Assembly (NCBI RefSeq): GCF_001039355.2
Contig: NW_019775453.1
Span: forward strand, 273,043-337,042
From: Lingula anatina
Taxonomy: Eukaryota; Brachiopoda; Lingulata; Lingulida; Lingulidae
Length of the DNA: 64,000 nt
Reading direction: 5' to 3'
Below the pieces are notes generated by a model that was not told the origin of the DNA, did no database searches, and saw only the letters and a program-made list of their open reading frames with translations. Of the stretch, positions 23,842 to 35,177 are shown one piece after another. Numbering within the stretch: position 1 is the first letter of the stretch; each line of letters starts with the position of its first letter. A program made the position numbers and the translations under genes.

Positions 23842-24653
23842 AATTAAACTCTATATGCTTTGTCATTTTTGCACAAGCAAACTTATTCAGACACGTTTTT
23901 TATATGTTTGTTGTACCAAATACATGTATCAGTAAGAAAAACAAAACGATTTGCTTTCTGCTTCAACTGCCCTCTCACTCCCGAGGGGACATTTATTGAA
24001 AGATTATTTAAAGCTAATATAAGACAGCAAAAATGCCTTAAAAATAGACGGCTTATGCACCTTTTTGTTTAGTGATTTAAGTGACCCATGCTGTACTTAA
24101 AAAATCACAAATAAAGATAATGGGCCTATTATTGGTTTATTTCTTCATTTACAAAATCTGTGCTCTTTTTAGTAGGTGACATAAAGATACAGTAGATATC
24201 GTTATCAGTTTCCATGCCCTTAAATATTATCTTCGTGATGTGTTCAAATTAACTATTTTTTCGATCAACTTTTGCTCCCAATACAAGATATCTTCTTGTC
24301 ATTAAGAAAAATAATCGCTTGGGCATATAATCCATACTTTGCACCAGACAAATAACAGTTGTCGGACAGCGTGGGTCTTGAGCAGCCAAACTGAACCGTG
24401 ATGCATGCCAACGAAGCGCATGTGTGAGTGCGTGCGTGTAAGATATTGTAAGCGTATATAATTTGTGATTTCAAGGGTACACCACCGAATCTCTTGACAT
24501 AAAAATGCGTTTTGTATATAAGATTATAAGACAAACTTTTAGCGAAGGCCAATACAATTGTTGAATCCATAGTTTGAAAAATAATCCTTTTAAAGCATTT
24601 TCATTATAACGGTTTTCAGAGTTCTGACGTGAATGATATTCAATGATTTCGGG

Positions 24654-24654
<1 letters not shown>

Positions 24655-24689
<35 letters not shown>
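24655..24689. repeat. (CA)n microsatellite
   Basis: About 17 CA units in PKHD1L1 intron 1 of the alternative haplotype. The counterpart at 34680-34708 is shorter. Confidence 0.95.
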
Positions 24690-24692
<3 letters not shown>

Positions 24693-24941
24693 TTCTATGT
24701 GTTTTGGGCCCAACCCGCGTTCCTAAGTGTTAATGATTCAAACTAAGTCAACGAATATTTCAATGAGCTCTTATCTTTGGTCTTTCTTATAGGTACAGTG
24801 TAGTACATATAAAATAATTAGAGTTCAGCCCTAGAGGACTACACTGGGTCCAGTGGGAAGAAAAGTCTCGAGACCATGCCGAGACGAAGCTGTTTAATTT
24901 TGAAACTTTCTCTTTTGTTTTATATATATATATATATATAT

Positions 24942-24942
24942 N
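24942..24942. other. Single-n assembly junction 3
   Basis: An 'n' directly after a (TA)n tract. The next bases match position 14180 onward. The (TA)n tract corresponds to 35117-35174, so the contig probably ended because the microsatellite could not be assembled. Confidence 0.85.
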
Positions 24943-27823
24943 TGGATTTCGCAACAAACTGCATGACTTACTTGACTTATTTGAGGTATTTCCCAACAGT
25001 GTGCAGTTTATATGCTACGAGTTCTAAATAACCTAGTTTACTCTTTAAACCAGAAAGACAACTTCAATATTTTGAATTAATATTTAGTCAACATTTCACC
25101 AAATGACGAATGGAGTTATGCTCAAAATCATGAAACAAGCTTTGCTATATATTTCGATCTATCTCCTTAATCCTGAAGAAATGTCACTATAGCAACTGGA
25201 ATGCTGTCAGAAACTCACGTAATTGTTGGTATATTTAGGTCGTTTAGGACTTATTGATATCAAAGACAAGCTGATCATTAATTTGAGAAAAAGTATCCTG
25301 TCACTGTATATCTGATCTTTCCTGTCTGAATATCAATTTACAGATGCAAACCCTTATCAGGGGTTATAATGATTAACGCAATTCAATCTGAAATCTCTGT
25401 GTACTAGTATATGTGTGTGTTCATTTGTGTGTGTGTGAGTGTGTGTGCTTGAGTGTGTGTGTATGTACACACATATGCATGTGTGTGTAACCCTCAATTG
25501 TGGTTACATATGTATATGTATCTTGGCTAACTCAAAATCAATATATTTTAAGCACGATCATACAATCATAGAATGCATGTACCTATTGTTCAGGGCATTT
25601 ACGGTGAACTTACATGAAAGTTACACACCTGCAATACACTAAACCGTAAATGCAGTCATTAATTCAAGTATATATCACTTGTAGTTGTACGAGGTCAAAT
25701 CTTTACCTTGTGATAATGCTGTGCGGCACGCGGTGATATTTCATATTTCTATACATATCAGACAAGGATAAATGAGTTTTTAAGGTAACAGAAAGTGAGA
25801 GGAAAATAATGTAATATGACTTGTTGCCCCCACAATAACCTTATTTGATTATAGCAATGCGTTATGGCCTAACTTACATGTACCAGTAGTTACTGTTGAA
25901 ACTTATGAGCGAAGCCCTGATTTAATATTATATAGAGGCCATTTTACTACAGATCAACAGAAGGATTATCACTTATTTTTCATGAACAATCTTGAAATAT
26001 CATTTAGATATTTAAGCTGCTTACCTTTAAATATCCATATAATAAGACGTGTGTCTACGTTAGTGTAGTAATGGACAACAGGATATTTTTGATTACAGGC
26101 GGAAGTGACTGCTTACTCTCCAATCCAATCATCACGGAGTACACACAATGACCTCGCTTACAAGCGGTGAGTCACAGTTATCCATTTCAGGTGCTCCTGC
26201 TTAAAAGAGGCGGACTTTTGGAAAAGTATATAAAAAATTATTTTATTTTAGGTTCACCGTATTTAAGTGATTCCAATCCCAGTCGTGTGAGCCTTTTGCA
26301 ATCCTCAGACAAAACAGAGAATATGCTGTATTGTGATAGCGGCGTTGTTGTGCTGAACTCTTCTCCTCCAACGCAATTTCTAAGTAGGCTACCCCTGCCC
26401 CCTCCCCATACCAGGTCGTTTTGCACCCAAACCGAATAATAATATAGAGGTGCATTTCACAAGCTGAAATGTCACAAGTCTTTAAAATCAGAATAATGAA
26501 ACTGAATGAATTCAAAGTTGTATTCAATCTTTTGTAAAAGAACGTTTTGTGTGTACAGAAAAAAATCCACATGTAGGCCTAATTTCTATCATGCTCTATT
26601 ATATATGGATTAGTAAGAAGCATTATAAACGGGATTTTCTGTAACATGCACGTATGTTCCGGTAACGTATGCCCCGGGGAATTGTATTGTGTTTCAATGT
26701 ATTTTGTGGCGATTTTGTTATTGTTAATTATAGCTGACGTAAGGATGGCTTTATAAATATTTTAACTGTAACACGGGAGGCTTTGTGTCAATGTAATGGA
26801 TGTTCCCCGGAAAAATGTCCAAAAAAGATTAGGCTCCTATACCTGTAACAAGGTAACAAGGGGTTTTATGTTGTCAAATGAAACATCTATAGTGTATACT
26901 TTGTCATTTCTGACAAAAATCTTGCACCACGAAAAAAAAAATAGTTCATTTAAAATGCTTTTTTAGGCCCACTGTCGGTGTGTTTTTTTCCTTTTATGAT
27001 ATTCAGTGACAAGCAAACTAAAATTACACACACAAAAATTAATAATAAAATAAAATAAACGCTCTATACAGAAGATTATCACGTTTTTTTTTTTTTTTTT
27101 TTTACAATCTTATACTTGTAGGAAAAGAATTAAAGAACAAAACCAGTGCTGATCGAATTTTTAAAGTGAGTAAAACGCTTTTTTAGGAATGACAGGCCTC
27201 GCAATGGCGGATTTAGAGGGGGGGTCAGGGGAGTTCGGATCCCCCCTTCAGTCTCTGAAAAAAATTACACTAATTTCCCCTTTTGTAATTAGAATTTTGA
27301 CTAGCTGATTTATGGTTCTAAACCGTACCAAATGGTTTCGTTCGCCCTCTACAATACCAAACATTTTAGGGACTGAACCCCACGCCAACGGTCCGGCTTC
27401 GTATCCTTCAAAAAATCCTGGATCCGCCCCTGCCTCGGCCCTAGTGCCTAGTCCCCCTAGGCGGTTTACGATTTGAGGACATTGCCATTTTAAATGTCTA
27501 CTGTTGAGTACTGTATGACCATTTGAACAGTCTTGATAAGCAGGGGCCCAAGAAGGGGGGATAAAAAACAAAATGTATGATTGGGTAAAGAAATAGCGGC
27601 GACGTGACTTTCGAAAAAAAAAGGAAATATAGCCTACTTCTTGCCGATATTCCCACAGAGAAGATAGCACTTTTTGATGACGCCATACCGGGTTAACTAT
27701 TGACTCAATTCAAGTTTGATCTGTGGTGTAGCTGGTAAAAGATAGAGATCGATGACCATCCCCGCCTAAGCACCATACTTACCAATGGTTAATGAATCCA
27801 TTTTTACATTCATGGTTATATAG

Positions 27824-28498
27824 GATACTTTTATAAAACCAACAACAGAAGTAAGGAACTTGGGTGTTATTTTTAATAACAAATGTGAAATGACATCACA
27901 CATTAACAAAGTATGTAAAACAGCATATTTTAGTCTCCAACGGATATCCAAGATCTTTCACCTTATTAACACCAAGCAAACTGAATTACTCATCCATGCA
28001 TTTGTAACCTCTAGACTGGATTATTGCAATAGCCTATTGTTTGGAATACCTACCTATCAAATGGAAAAGCTACAATCAATTCAGAACTCTGCTGCTCGTC
28101 TCCTCTGTAAAGCTCAGAGGTCCGACCACATCACACCAATTCTGCGAAACCTCCACTGGCTACCCGTGTCTCAACGAATAGTTTTTAAAATATTACTTTT
28201 GACTTTTAAGATTTTAAAGGGCGACTGTCCATTTTACTTAAATTCTACCATAGAACTTTTAACTCCTATCAGATCACTTCGATCTAGTGGACAACTTCAA
28301 CTTAAGCGAAAAGACACCAAAAAGACTCTTAAAACATATGGACACAGAAGTTTCGAGATTTGTGCACCGATTTTATGGTCTAATTTTATCACAAGATCTA
28401 ATGTGTCTCTGGATGACTCATATTACTGTTTTAAGAAGAATTTAAAAACTTTTTTTTATTTAGAGAATACTTTAATTTATAGCATCTTTTTAGTTTAA
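27824..28498 (+). pseudogene. LINE reverse transcriptase C-terminal fragment (CR1/L2/Jockey-like)
   Basis: About 225 in-frame codons of the region after the reverse transcriptase catalytic core of a non-LTR retrotransposon. Recognisable phrases are EVRNLGVIF, the hallmark AFVTSRLDYCNSLLFG, and ITPILRNLHWLPVSQRIVFK. An in-frame TAG at 27821-27823 and absence of the catalytic and endonuclease domains show a 5'-truncated dead copy. A 3' UTR follows, ending in a (TTA)n/(ATT)n tail at about 28612-28636, typical of such LINEs. The surrounding block 27776-28860 is missing from the other haplotype at about 19150, so the insertion appears polymorphic. Exact target duplication was not found, and 28637-28860 may be separate sequence. 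Confidence 0.85.
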
Positions 28499-29620
28499 AA
28501 AATTTTTAAGTATTCTGTTTTTAGTCTATACTGGTTTTAATTTATCTGTGGAGTTTTTATTTTTTATGTAAACAGCGCTGAGACGCATGTGTAGCGCGGT
28601 TTTAAAGAAGTGTTTTATTATTATTATTATTATTAGTCCCTGTTTTTTTTTCTAAAAAAGTTTGGTTTTTTGTTTAAATCTCTTAAGAAATTATAACAGA
28701 GTATAGCCGTCAATGGAGGTCACGTGGTCTGAAGACCAGCTCAGATGTCAGAATAATAGCTATAACTGCCGTTTTTGTGGTAAAACAGAATATATTATAT
28801 TTCTGTGAGTTATTCACAATATTTTTATTGTGAAATATAAATCTCATACGTTATTATCCCTTTAAGGACTTAAGTGAAGAGAAAGGAAAGGTTATTGACA
28901 ACGCAGATTTTATGATAATGACCAGCAATAAGTTGTCAAATCGATCACTTAAGTTATTCTAAACTATATACCGTTTTTTTCATGCAAAAAGGTAACTTGC
29001 ACAGACCCACGAGAGCCTGCCTTTCTTTCGTGACTTCCCGATTCCATTGTCGCAGTCGTGACGGACTGACATGCGTCATTGGTGATTCGAACTCGTGACT
29101 TTCTGTTACCATGGTTGATGATGGTTTTGGATTTTTTTTTTTTGGGGGGGGGGGGGGATTCTTTTGCACCCACCCTCTGTACGCACGTTTTTCCTCTGAT
29201 AGTAATCAAATGTCATTCTAAAATTCGAACATCGTACATGTACAAGGGTCTACCTGTGTCAAAGACAATAGATTACCACGGAGCCGCAGAAGCGTCAGTT
29301 CAAATTGAAACTTTCTACCATCTCCAGTTTGGATGTACATGTACAGTATCACCCAATCCCAATATAGCGGTGCATTTCACATGCTGAAGTGTCAATAAAT
29401 AAATAAATTAATTAATTAATTAAAATTGAATGAATTCAAAGTTGTATTCAATTTTTTTAAACATATATGCGTATAGAACAAAAATCTACGACTGTCTCAA
29501 TTTTACTTGAATTTTTAATTTACCATGTCTTTACATTATGTAAAGAGCTCTAAATGGTAACGTATGTTTCGGTAACGTATACCATTTTTGTCTGCTGGAC
29601 GCGGTTTACAGGTGGTATGA

Positions 29621-29932
29621 CAGGTGAGGTTCCATGATTATTTCAAGGGGGGGGGGGGAGGTGGGCGTTTTTTTAGGAATGACAGGCTTCAGATACAAAA
29701 CCGCCCCCCCCCCCTGGCGTCGGGTTCGGGTCCCGCTGCAGGGCCCCAAATATTTTGGTGTTTTGGAGGGCAAACAGTGCCATTTAGTGCCACAGATAAG
29801 CCGCAGTTTAGAACTATGATTTAGCTAGTCAATATTGTAATTTCAACAGGGGAATATAAGTGTGATTTATTTTTCAGAAACCGAGGGAGGGGGTCAGGAC
29901 CCCCTGCCCCCCGCCCCCTTAATCCGCCACTG
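29621..29932. mobile_element. hAT-like MITE composite, decayed
   Basis: The left end is a degenerate version of CAGGGGCGGATCCAGGATT and the right end reads AATCCGCCACTG, the complement of a CAGTGGCGGATT terminus. Long G and C runs and a stretch related in reverse orientation to 18560-18780 lie within. The alternative haplotype retains only the right part (about 19905-19941). Confidence 0.5.
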
Positions 29933-29973
29933 TCTTTTAAGTTGATGCATAATGAAAATGTGGTGGTATCTAA

Positions 29974-30416
29974 TACCCCATTTCCATAGATTTTTAGATC
30001 GATCTATCCCTGTGGGGAGTCTCACTAGATTACTGTCAGCTTGGCCGGCTTAAGCGTCTGTCCCGCCTACTAAAAGCTGTAAGGGGGTAATTAACTATGG
30101 TGCCCGCTCGGCTGGCTGCAATTTAGCGTGAACCCCCAGGGAGTTAGGTCGATCTAAATCTTAATCTCTAGATCGATCTAAATCTCTGGGAAAGCACCCT
30201 AAGACCCCATTCCCAGAGATTAGATCGATCCAAACTAGATCGACCTAACTCCCTGGGGGTTCATGCTAAATAGCTGTCAGCCGAGCGGGCACGAAAGTTA
30301 ATTACCCTCTTACAGCTTGTAGTAGGCGGGACGGACATTTAAGCCGGATTATCTGACTGTAATCTAGTGAGACTCCCCACGGGGATAGATCGATCTAAAT
30401 GTCTGGGAATACGCCC
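29974..30416. mobile_element. Pair of inverted MITEs sharing a TAA site
   Basis: Two related elements, 29974-30199 and 30203-30416, lie in opposite orientation, so the whole block folds into a hairpin with arms of about 200 bp. All four termini resemble CCCCATTCCCAGAGATTTAG followed by a GATCGATC motif. TAA occurs left (29971-29973), between (30200-30202) and right (30417-30419), fitting a 3-bp PIF/Harbinger-like duplication. The other haplotype lacks the block (about 20000). No coding capacity. Confidence 0.75.
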
Positions 30417-30525
30417 TAAACTTGGGAAGATCGGGCCACGTTACATTTGTTTCCACGCTCGGCTGTCGCCTTGATTGAATCTGGTTTATGAAAATAAAAA
30501 TCACATCATTCTAGTTTACCATAAC

Positions 30526-30700
30526 GCAAAAAGAAAAAAGAAAAAACATCATTTAAAACGAATTTATTAAAATCGCCTTAGAATATGTATTGGCGATTTT
30601 AATTTAATATGATTTAAAAAGAAAAAAGAAAAAACATAATTTTAAACGAATTTATAAAAATCGCCCTAGATTAAATTAATGGGGATTTTATTTAATTCCA
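30526..30700. repeat. Two-copy tandem repeat, about 88-bp period
   Basis: Counterpart of 20099-20271, with small differences. It is followed directly by a 43-base T run (30703-30745), which is much shorter and interrupted in the other haplotype. Confidence 0.75.
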
Positions 30701-30701
30701 C

Positions 30702-30750
<49 letters not shown>

Positions 30751-32829
30751 AACCCAAACAGATAAATAAATAGATAAATAGGTAAATACACAACTGTGAA
30801 TAATAAAAGCTTCGGACTACTTGCCAAACTTTAGTAGGCCTATTTTATTTGGTTTAAGTTGAGTAAAATAGTCCTAAGCAGTTACTTCAATATACATATA
30901 TTTTAGTAGGCCTTCTTAAGCTCTTTAGATGACCAATATTTGCGCATTTTTTAACAGATAGGTCGTATTCCATTGGAATTATTTGAAATATTTTTGCCTC
31001 GGTGACAGTCCAGCAATATTCATTGTTAGCATGATAAATGTAGACCTACATCGGCTTAATCGTGCACTGAATGAACAGATCTAATATTTAATGTCCATCT
31101 TAACCCCTTCTTAAACACTCTTCCGACTGTGCTAGCATGCGTGCACGTCAGCATGCCGAGCGATTGCAAAGAGCAAATAGATATTTGGGATCGATTTGAT
31201 TTTTATTTTGTCGTCTTCGTCAAAAGCCCGCCGTTCATTCATCAGCAATTCATTAATGATATAGGCTTACCGCAACAACAGGTTTCATAATTGTTCCAAA
31301 GGCGCATGAATTTTTGATCATCCTGCCGGATTTTCCATAAATGTGCATTTCACAATTCTAAATATATACCCGCATCTTTTCAGTGTATTCATGATTTGCA
31401 GAGCTATTGATTTATTACATACGTATTTTTGTTATTTTTGGCGAAATAAGTCACGCAAAGTTACAGGAAAATTTATTGAACTTTACGTTCAATTTAGAAC
31501 CGGTGATATAGGTCTGGGCCTGGTTCCCATTTATCTACACAGATAAGCCGCGTCCTAGATTTTGACCCACTAACGCCAAGCTAACCTTAACCTGTATGAG
31601 TCTAATGGAGGGCGAATGCTCTCTGTTACGATATTTACCCTCCTTACACCGGCATTACTCACGGAGTTTTCTTGTGCGATTTCGTTAAAAACGTGTTCCT
31701 ATTCAAAAAACAATTTTAAATTATATTATATCTCACAATTTGTTTAACCCTGCAAAATTCTATTGAATGATATCAGCAGGTCACCATATTAAAAATAAAA
31801 CCCCAAACCTTTTCTAGAACCAAACTCAATTTAGCTGAAGATAACTAGTGATTTATTTTCCATGTCACATATTTAGTATAAACAATGATTATGCGAAGAT
31901 TACATATCATCCTGTAAAAATATTTGAATAACGCAAAATTGAAGTGTCTGACTTATAATCAGGTGTAACTAGATATAGTTGTCATTACATATCACTGTAT
32001 GCTACAAAAAGATGTGTTGGTTGTGCAGGTTTCCATGTGAGGGGTATCTTATGAAGGCTCACTATGAGCGTCAGCTCCACTACCTACCCTCTACCAGGGT
32101 GGCAGATTATATAGGGAAAAGCGGAAAAATCCACCCAGACCAAAATGACTGCCTATTTATCTAGAGACATATCTGTGAATATCTGTGAAAAACCAGAGGG
32201 TATGCACTACCAGGGTCAGATTAATGCACAAGACACTAGCACCACGGCTAAGGGGCCACCAAGGTGCCAGAGTAAAATAAAAGTATGAAAGGGGAAAGGG
32301 TTTAACAAAAATTGAGAAAGTAAGCAACAGAGAGAACAGAAAGAAAAGCAGTAGAAAAAGCCTTCACAACCTTCACATTTTTTTATTTCTGTTGAATTTA
32401 GTGCAATTCTTTCGAAAACTTCTGGTAAATAGCACTGAATCTCGCTGAGATGATGTAAAGACCTTACTATGCTGCACGTAGCAGTTGGTAATAAACCCGA
32501 GAATGGCATTTAATTTGTCGATATTGAATAAAAACCACAATTATCCTAATTTCTATGGCGTCTTCACCTTGAGTAACCGTGGCCGGGTCATTTATTGCCA
32601 TCTGAAAACATTGTTGCGTAAACGCCTGTTTTTGCACTTTATATGAAAGGCATTTATTCTCCAAATAGACTGAAAGGTTTGGCCGCAGTGAACTTTTGCG
32701 GTACAAACGTTCTAACTCTGTATTCCAGTATTTAGGCTGTCATTCTTCGACGCAAACAAATCAATACACCTGTATGCACCCGAAAAAAAGCGTATTGTGC
32801 AAGCGCATGCTCAAAGCGACAGGGAACCG

Positions 32830-32837
32830 TATAAATA
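32830..32837 (+). promoter_or_regulatory. TATA box of PKHD1L1
   Basis: TATAAATA lies 148 bp upstream of the PKHD1L1 start codon, in sequence conserved almost perfectly between the two haplotype copies. Transcription would be expected to start about 30 bp downstream, giving a 5' UTR of roughly 115 nt. The start site is inferred. Confidence 0.55.
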
Positions 32838-32977
32838 GAGAGACTTTGTTACAACGCGTTGTAATGAAGATCATCGCAGGTCACACGAGTTCAAATCACA
32901 CACGCTGCTCCCCACTGGGAATTGCGTATAAGTGTTGACATCATCATCGATCAAACATTCGTGACTGTGATCTCGCC

Positions 32978-33038
32978 ATGCCACGGTCCACGATCTCTTG
33001 CCTTGTGGTCATTTATTTGGTGTTATCGTGCAGTAGTG
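32978..33038 (+). CDS. PKHD1L1: PKHD1L1 exon 1: signal peptide
   Basis: Start codon followed by MPRSTISCLVVIYLVLSCSS, a textbook signal peptide (basic residue, hydrophobic core, small residues at the end). The exon ends in phase 1 at a GTGAGT donor and splices to 39334, where the alanine codon is completed (G/CC) and the first IPT domain begins. I chose this ATG because it is the only one upstream giving a secretory leader that splices in frame. The mature protein is expected to be a large type-I cell-surface glycoprotein. In mouse its relative is required for the surface coat of hair-cell stereocilia. Confidence 0.8.
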
Positions 33039-34679
33039 GTGAGTGACATTTTCTTTACGTTGTAACCGTTCACAATACGTAAAATTGCGTTTTTGAATTT
33101 TTTTCTTTGGTTATACCCATTGTATCTGTCAAGGGGGAAGAGTTCATGTGATATATCTGCTATCTGGACTCGGGAGGAAGATAGTCGGTTAAGCGTTGTC
33201 TGTGCCGACAGGCTGGGTAGAATTTCACTTACCATGGCCTACAACTAGATGATTGAAATATATGAAGGATTTTTAAAAAAATATCCATAAAGAGAGGGTG
33301 GGAATAGCGTTGGGAGTTTGGTCGCAGAAGATAACAACTAAAAACAATCCTGCAACAGACCTCTTCTGATTATCGGCACAATTTAGAAGAAAACTTAGAT
33401 CAAAATTCAAGGCTTGATAGATGAACAATGAAACAGGCAGATTTTTCTCAAGCTGCGAAAGAGATTAAAACATGGGACATGACAAACATAATGCCTCGTC
33501 CCTTTGTTGAAAAGAGTTACTGATCCCATATTATATAAGTGATTACAGAAACATCTGAATACATACATGTACGTTAAGCATGATGTAAAGGGAAAATTAC
33601 ATCTACTGTTTATTAGCGGAAAAGACTTTATGGAGAACGCATTTACTATCACTGATGTATAACTAAATGGGCGTAACGTTGTGTCATTTAGACAATAAGT
33701 ATTTTTTATCAGTATATATCCGGCAATACGCCTCCACTGTAGGGTTGTTTTTCGGAATAATTTTCAGGCTAACCAATGGAAAACGCCTTAGGCAGATATA
33801 AAAAAGTGTTGATCATACAATGGAAGAATAAGCCTTACGTGCATCTCTAGAAATGTTGTAAGACGACACCCAATTAAACTCTATATGCTTTGTCATTTTT
33901 GCACAAGCAAACTTATTCAGACACGTTTTTTATATGTTTGTTGTACCAAATACATGTATCAGTAAGAAAAACAAAACGATTTGCTTTCTGCTTCAACTGC
34001 CCTCTCACTCCCGAGGGGACATTTATTGAAAGATTGTTTAGAGCTAATATAAGGCAAAATGCCTTAAAAGTAGACGGCTTATGCACCTTTTTGTCTAGTG
34101 ATTTAAGTGACCCATGCTGTACTTAAAAAATCACAAATAAAGATAATGGGCCTATTATTGGTTTATTTCTTCATTTACAAAATCTGTGCTCTTTTAGTAG
34201 GTGACATAAAGGTACAGTAGATATCGTTATCAGTTTCCATGCCCTTAAATATTATCTTCGTGATGTGTTCAAATTAACTATTTTTTCGATCAACTTTTGC
34301 TCCCAATACAAGATATCTTCTTGTCATTAAGAAAAATAATTGCTTGGACATATAATCCATACTTTGCACCAGACAAATAACAGTTGTCGGACAGCGTGGG
34401 TCTTGAGCAGCCAAACTGAACCGTGATGCATGCCAACGAAGCGCATGTGTGAGTGCGTGCGTGTAAGATATTGTAAGCGTATATAATTTGTGATTTCAAG
34501 GGTACACCACCGAATCTCTTGACATAAAAATGCGTTTTGTATATAAGATTATAAGACAAACTTTTAGCGAAGGCCAATACAATTGTTGAATCCATAGTTT
34601 GAAAAATAATCCTTTTAAAGCATTTTCATTATAACGGTTTTCAGAGTTCTGACGTGAATGATATTCAATGATTTCGGGT

Positions 34680-34711
<32 letters not shown>

Positions 34712-34829
34712 AATTCTATGTGTTTTGGGCCCAACCCGCGTTCCTAAGTGTTAATGATTCAAACTAAGTCAACGAATATTTCAATGAGCTCTTATCTTTG
34801 GTCTTTCTTATAGGTACAGTGTAGTACAT

Positions 34830-35003
34830 GTATCTTCACCAACAGAGGAGCTTCATTATAACAAAAAAAAAAAAAAAATTTTTTTGATGCACTCCCTATG
34901 TAGAATAATGAAATGGGCAGAAGAACTGGGTTGGGCTCAGTACTAGCAGGAGAAATGGTAGATAGTATGATGTCTTTTCTTCATACCTTGGATAATCGGC
35001 AAA
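34830..35003. other. Haplotype-specific block, about 174 bp
   Basis: Present here but missing from the other copy, where GTACAT at about 24809 runs directly into ATAAAATAATTAGAG. It contains a run of As then Ts (about 34863-34885). It may be an insertion here or a deletion there. The junction shares only a few bases. Confidence 0.6.
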
Positions 35004-35110
35004 ATAAAATAATTAGAGTTCAGCCCTAGAGGACTACACTGGGTCCAGTGGGAAGAAAAGTCTCGAGACCATGCCGAGACGAAGCTGTTTAATTTTGAAA
35101 CTTTCTCTTT

Positions 35111-35116
<6 letters not shown>

Positions 35117-35174
<58 letters not shown>
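35117..35174. repeat. (TA)n microsatellite
   Basis: About 29 TA units in intron 1. The alternative contig breaks off inside the same repeat. Confidence 0.95.

Positions 35175-35177
<3 letters not shown>

Larger units (their letters stand above)
15635..24941. other. Probable alternative-haplotype contig (haplotig)
   Basis: This segment aligns in order and orientation, end to end, with 24943 to about 35170. It differs by point changes and several insertions or deletions: an inserted MITE at 17520; about 390 bp at 18144-18536; about 290 bp at 20636-20935; and a small retroposed insert at 23786. It lacks three blocks of the other copy (27776-28860, 29974-30416, 34830-35003). It includes a full copy of the PKHD1L1 promoter and exon 1 but no later exon, because it ends within a (TA)n tract in intron 1. 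A tandem genomic duplication is possible but less likely. Confidence 0.8.
24943..32800. other. Transposon-rich intergenic region upstream of PKHD1L1
   Basis: No host gene was recognised. From the left it holds the overlap with 14180-15633 (including a GT-rich microsatellite at about 25411-25490), a truncated CAGGGGCGGATCC-type element (27181-27432), a LINE-bearing block (27776-28860), a further hAT-like composite (29621-29932), a paired MITE (29974-30416), an 88-bp tandem pair (30526-30700) and a 43-base T run (30703-30745). The stretch from about 30750 to 32800 is unique sequence shared by both haplotypes with nothing recognisable. Confidence 0.65.
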
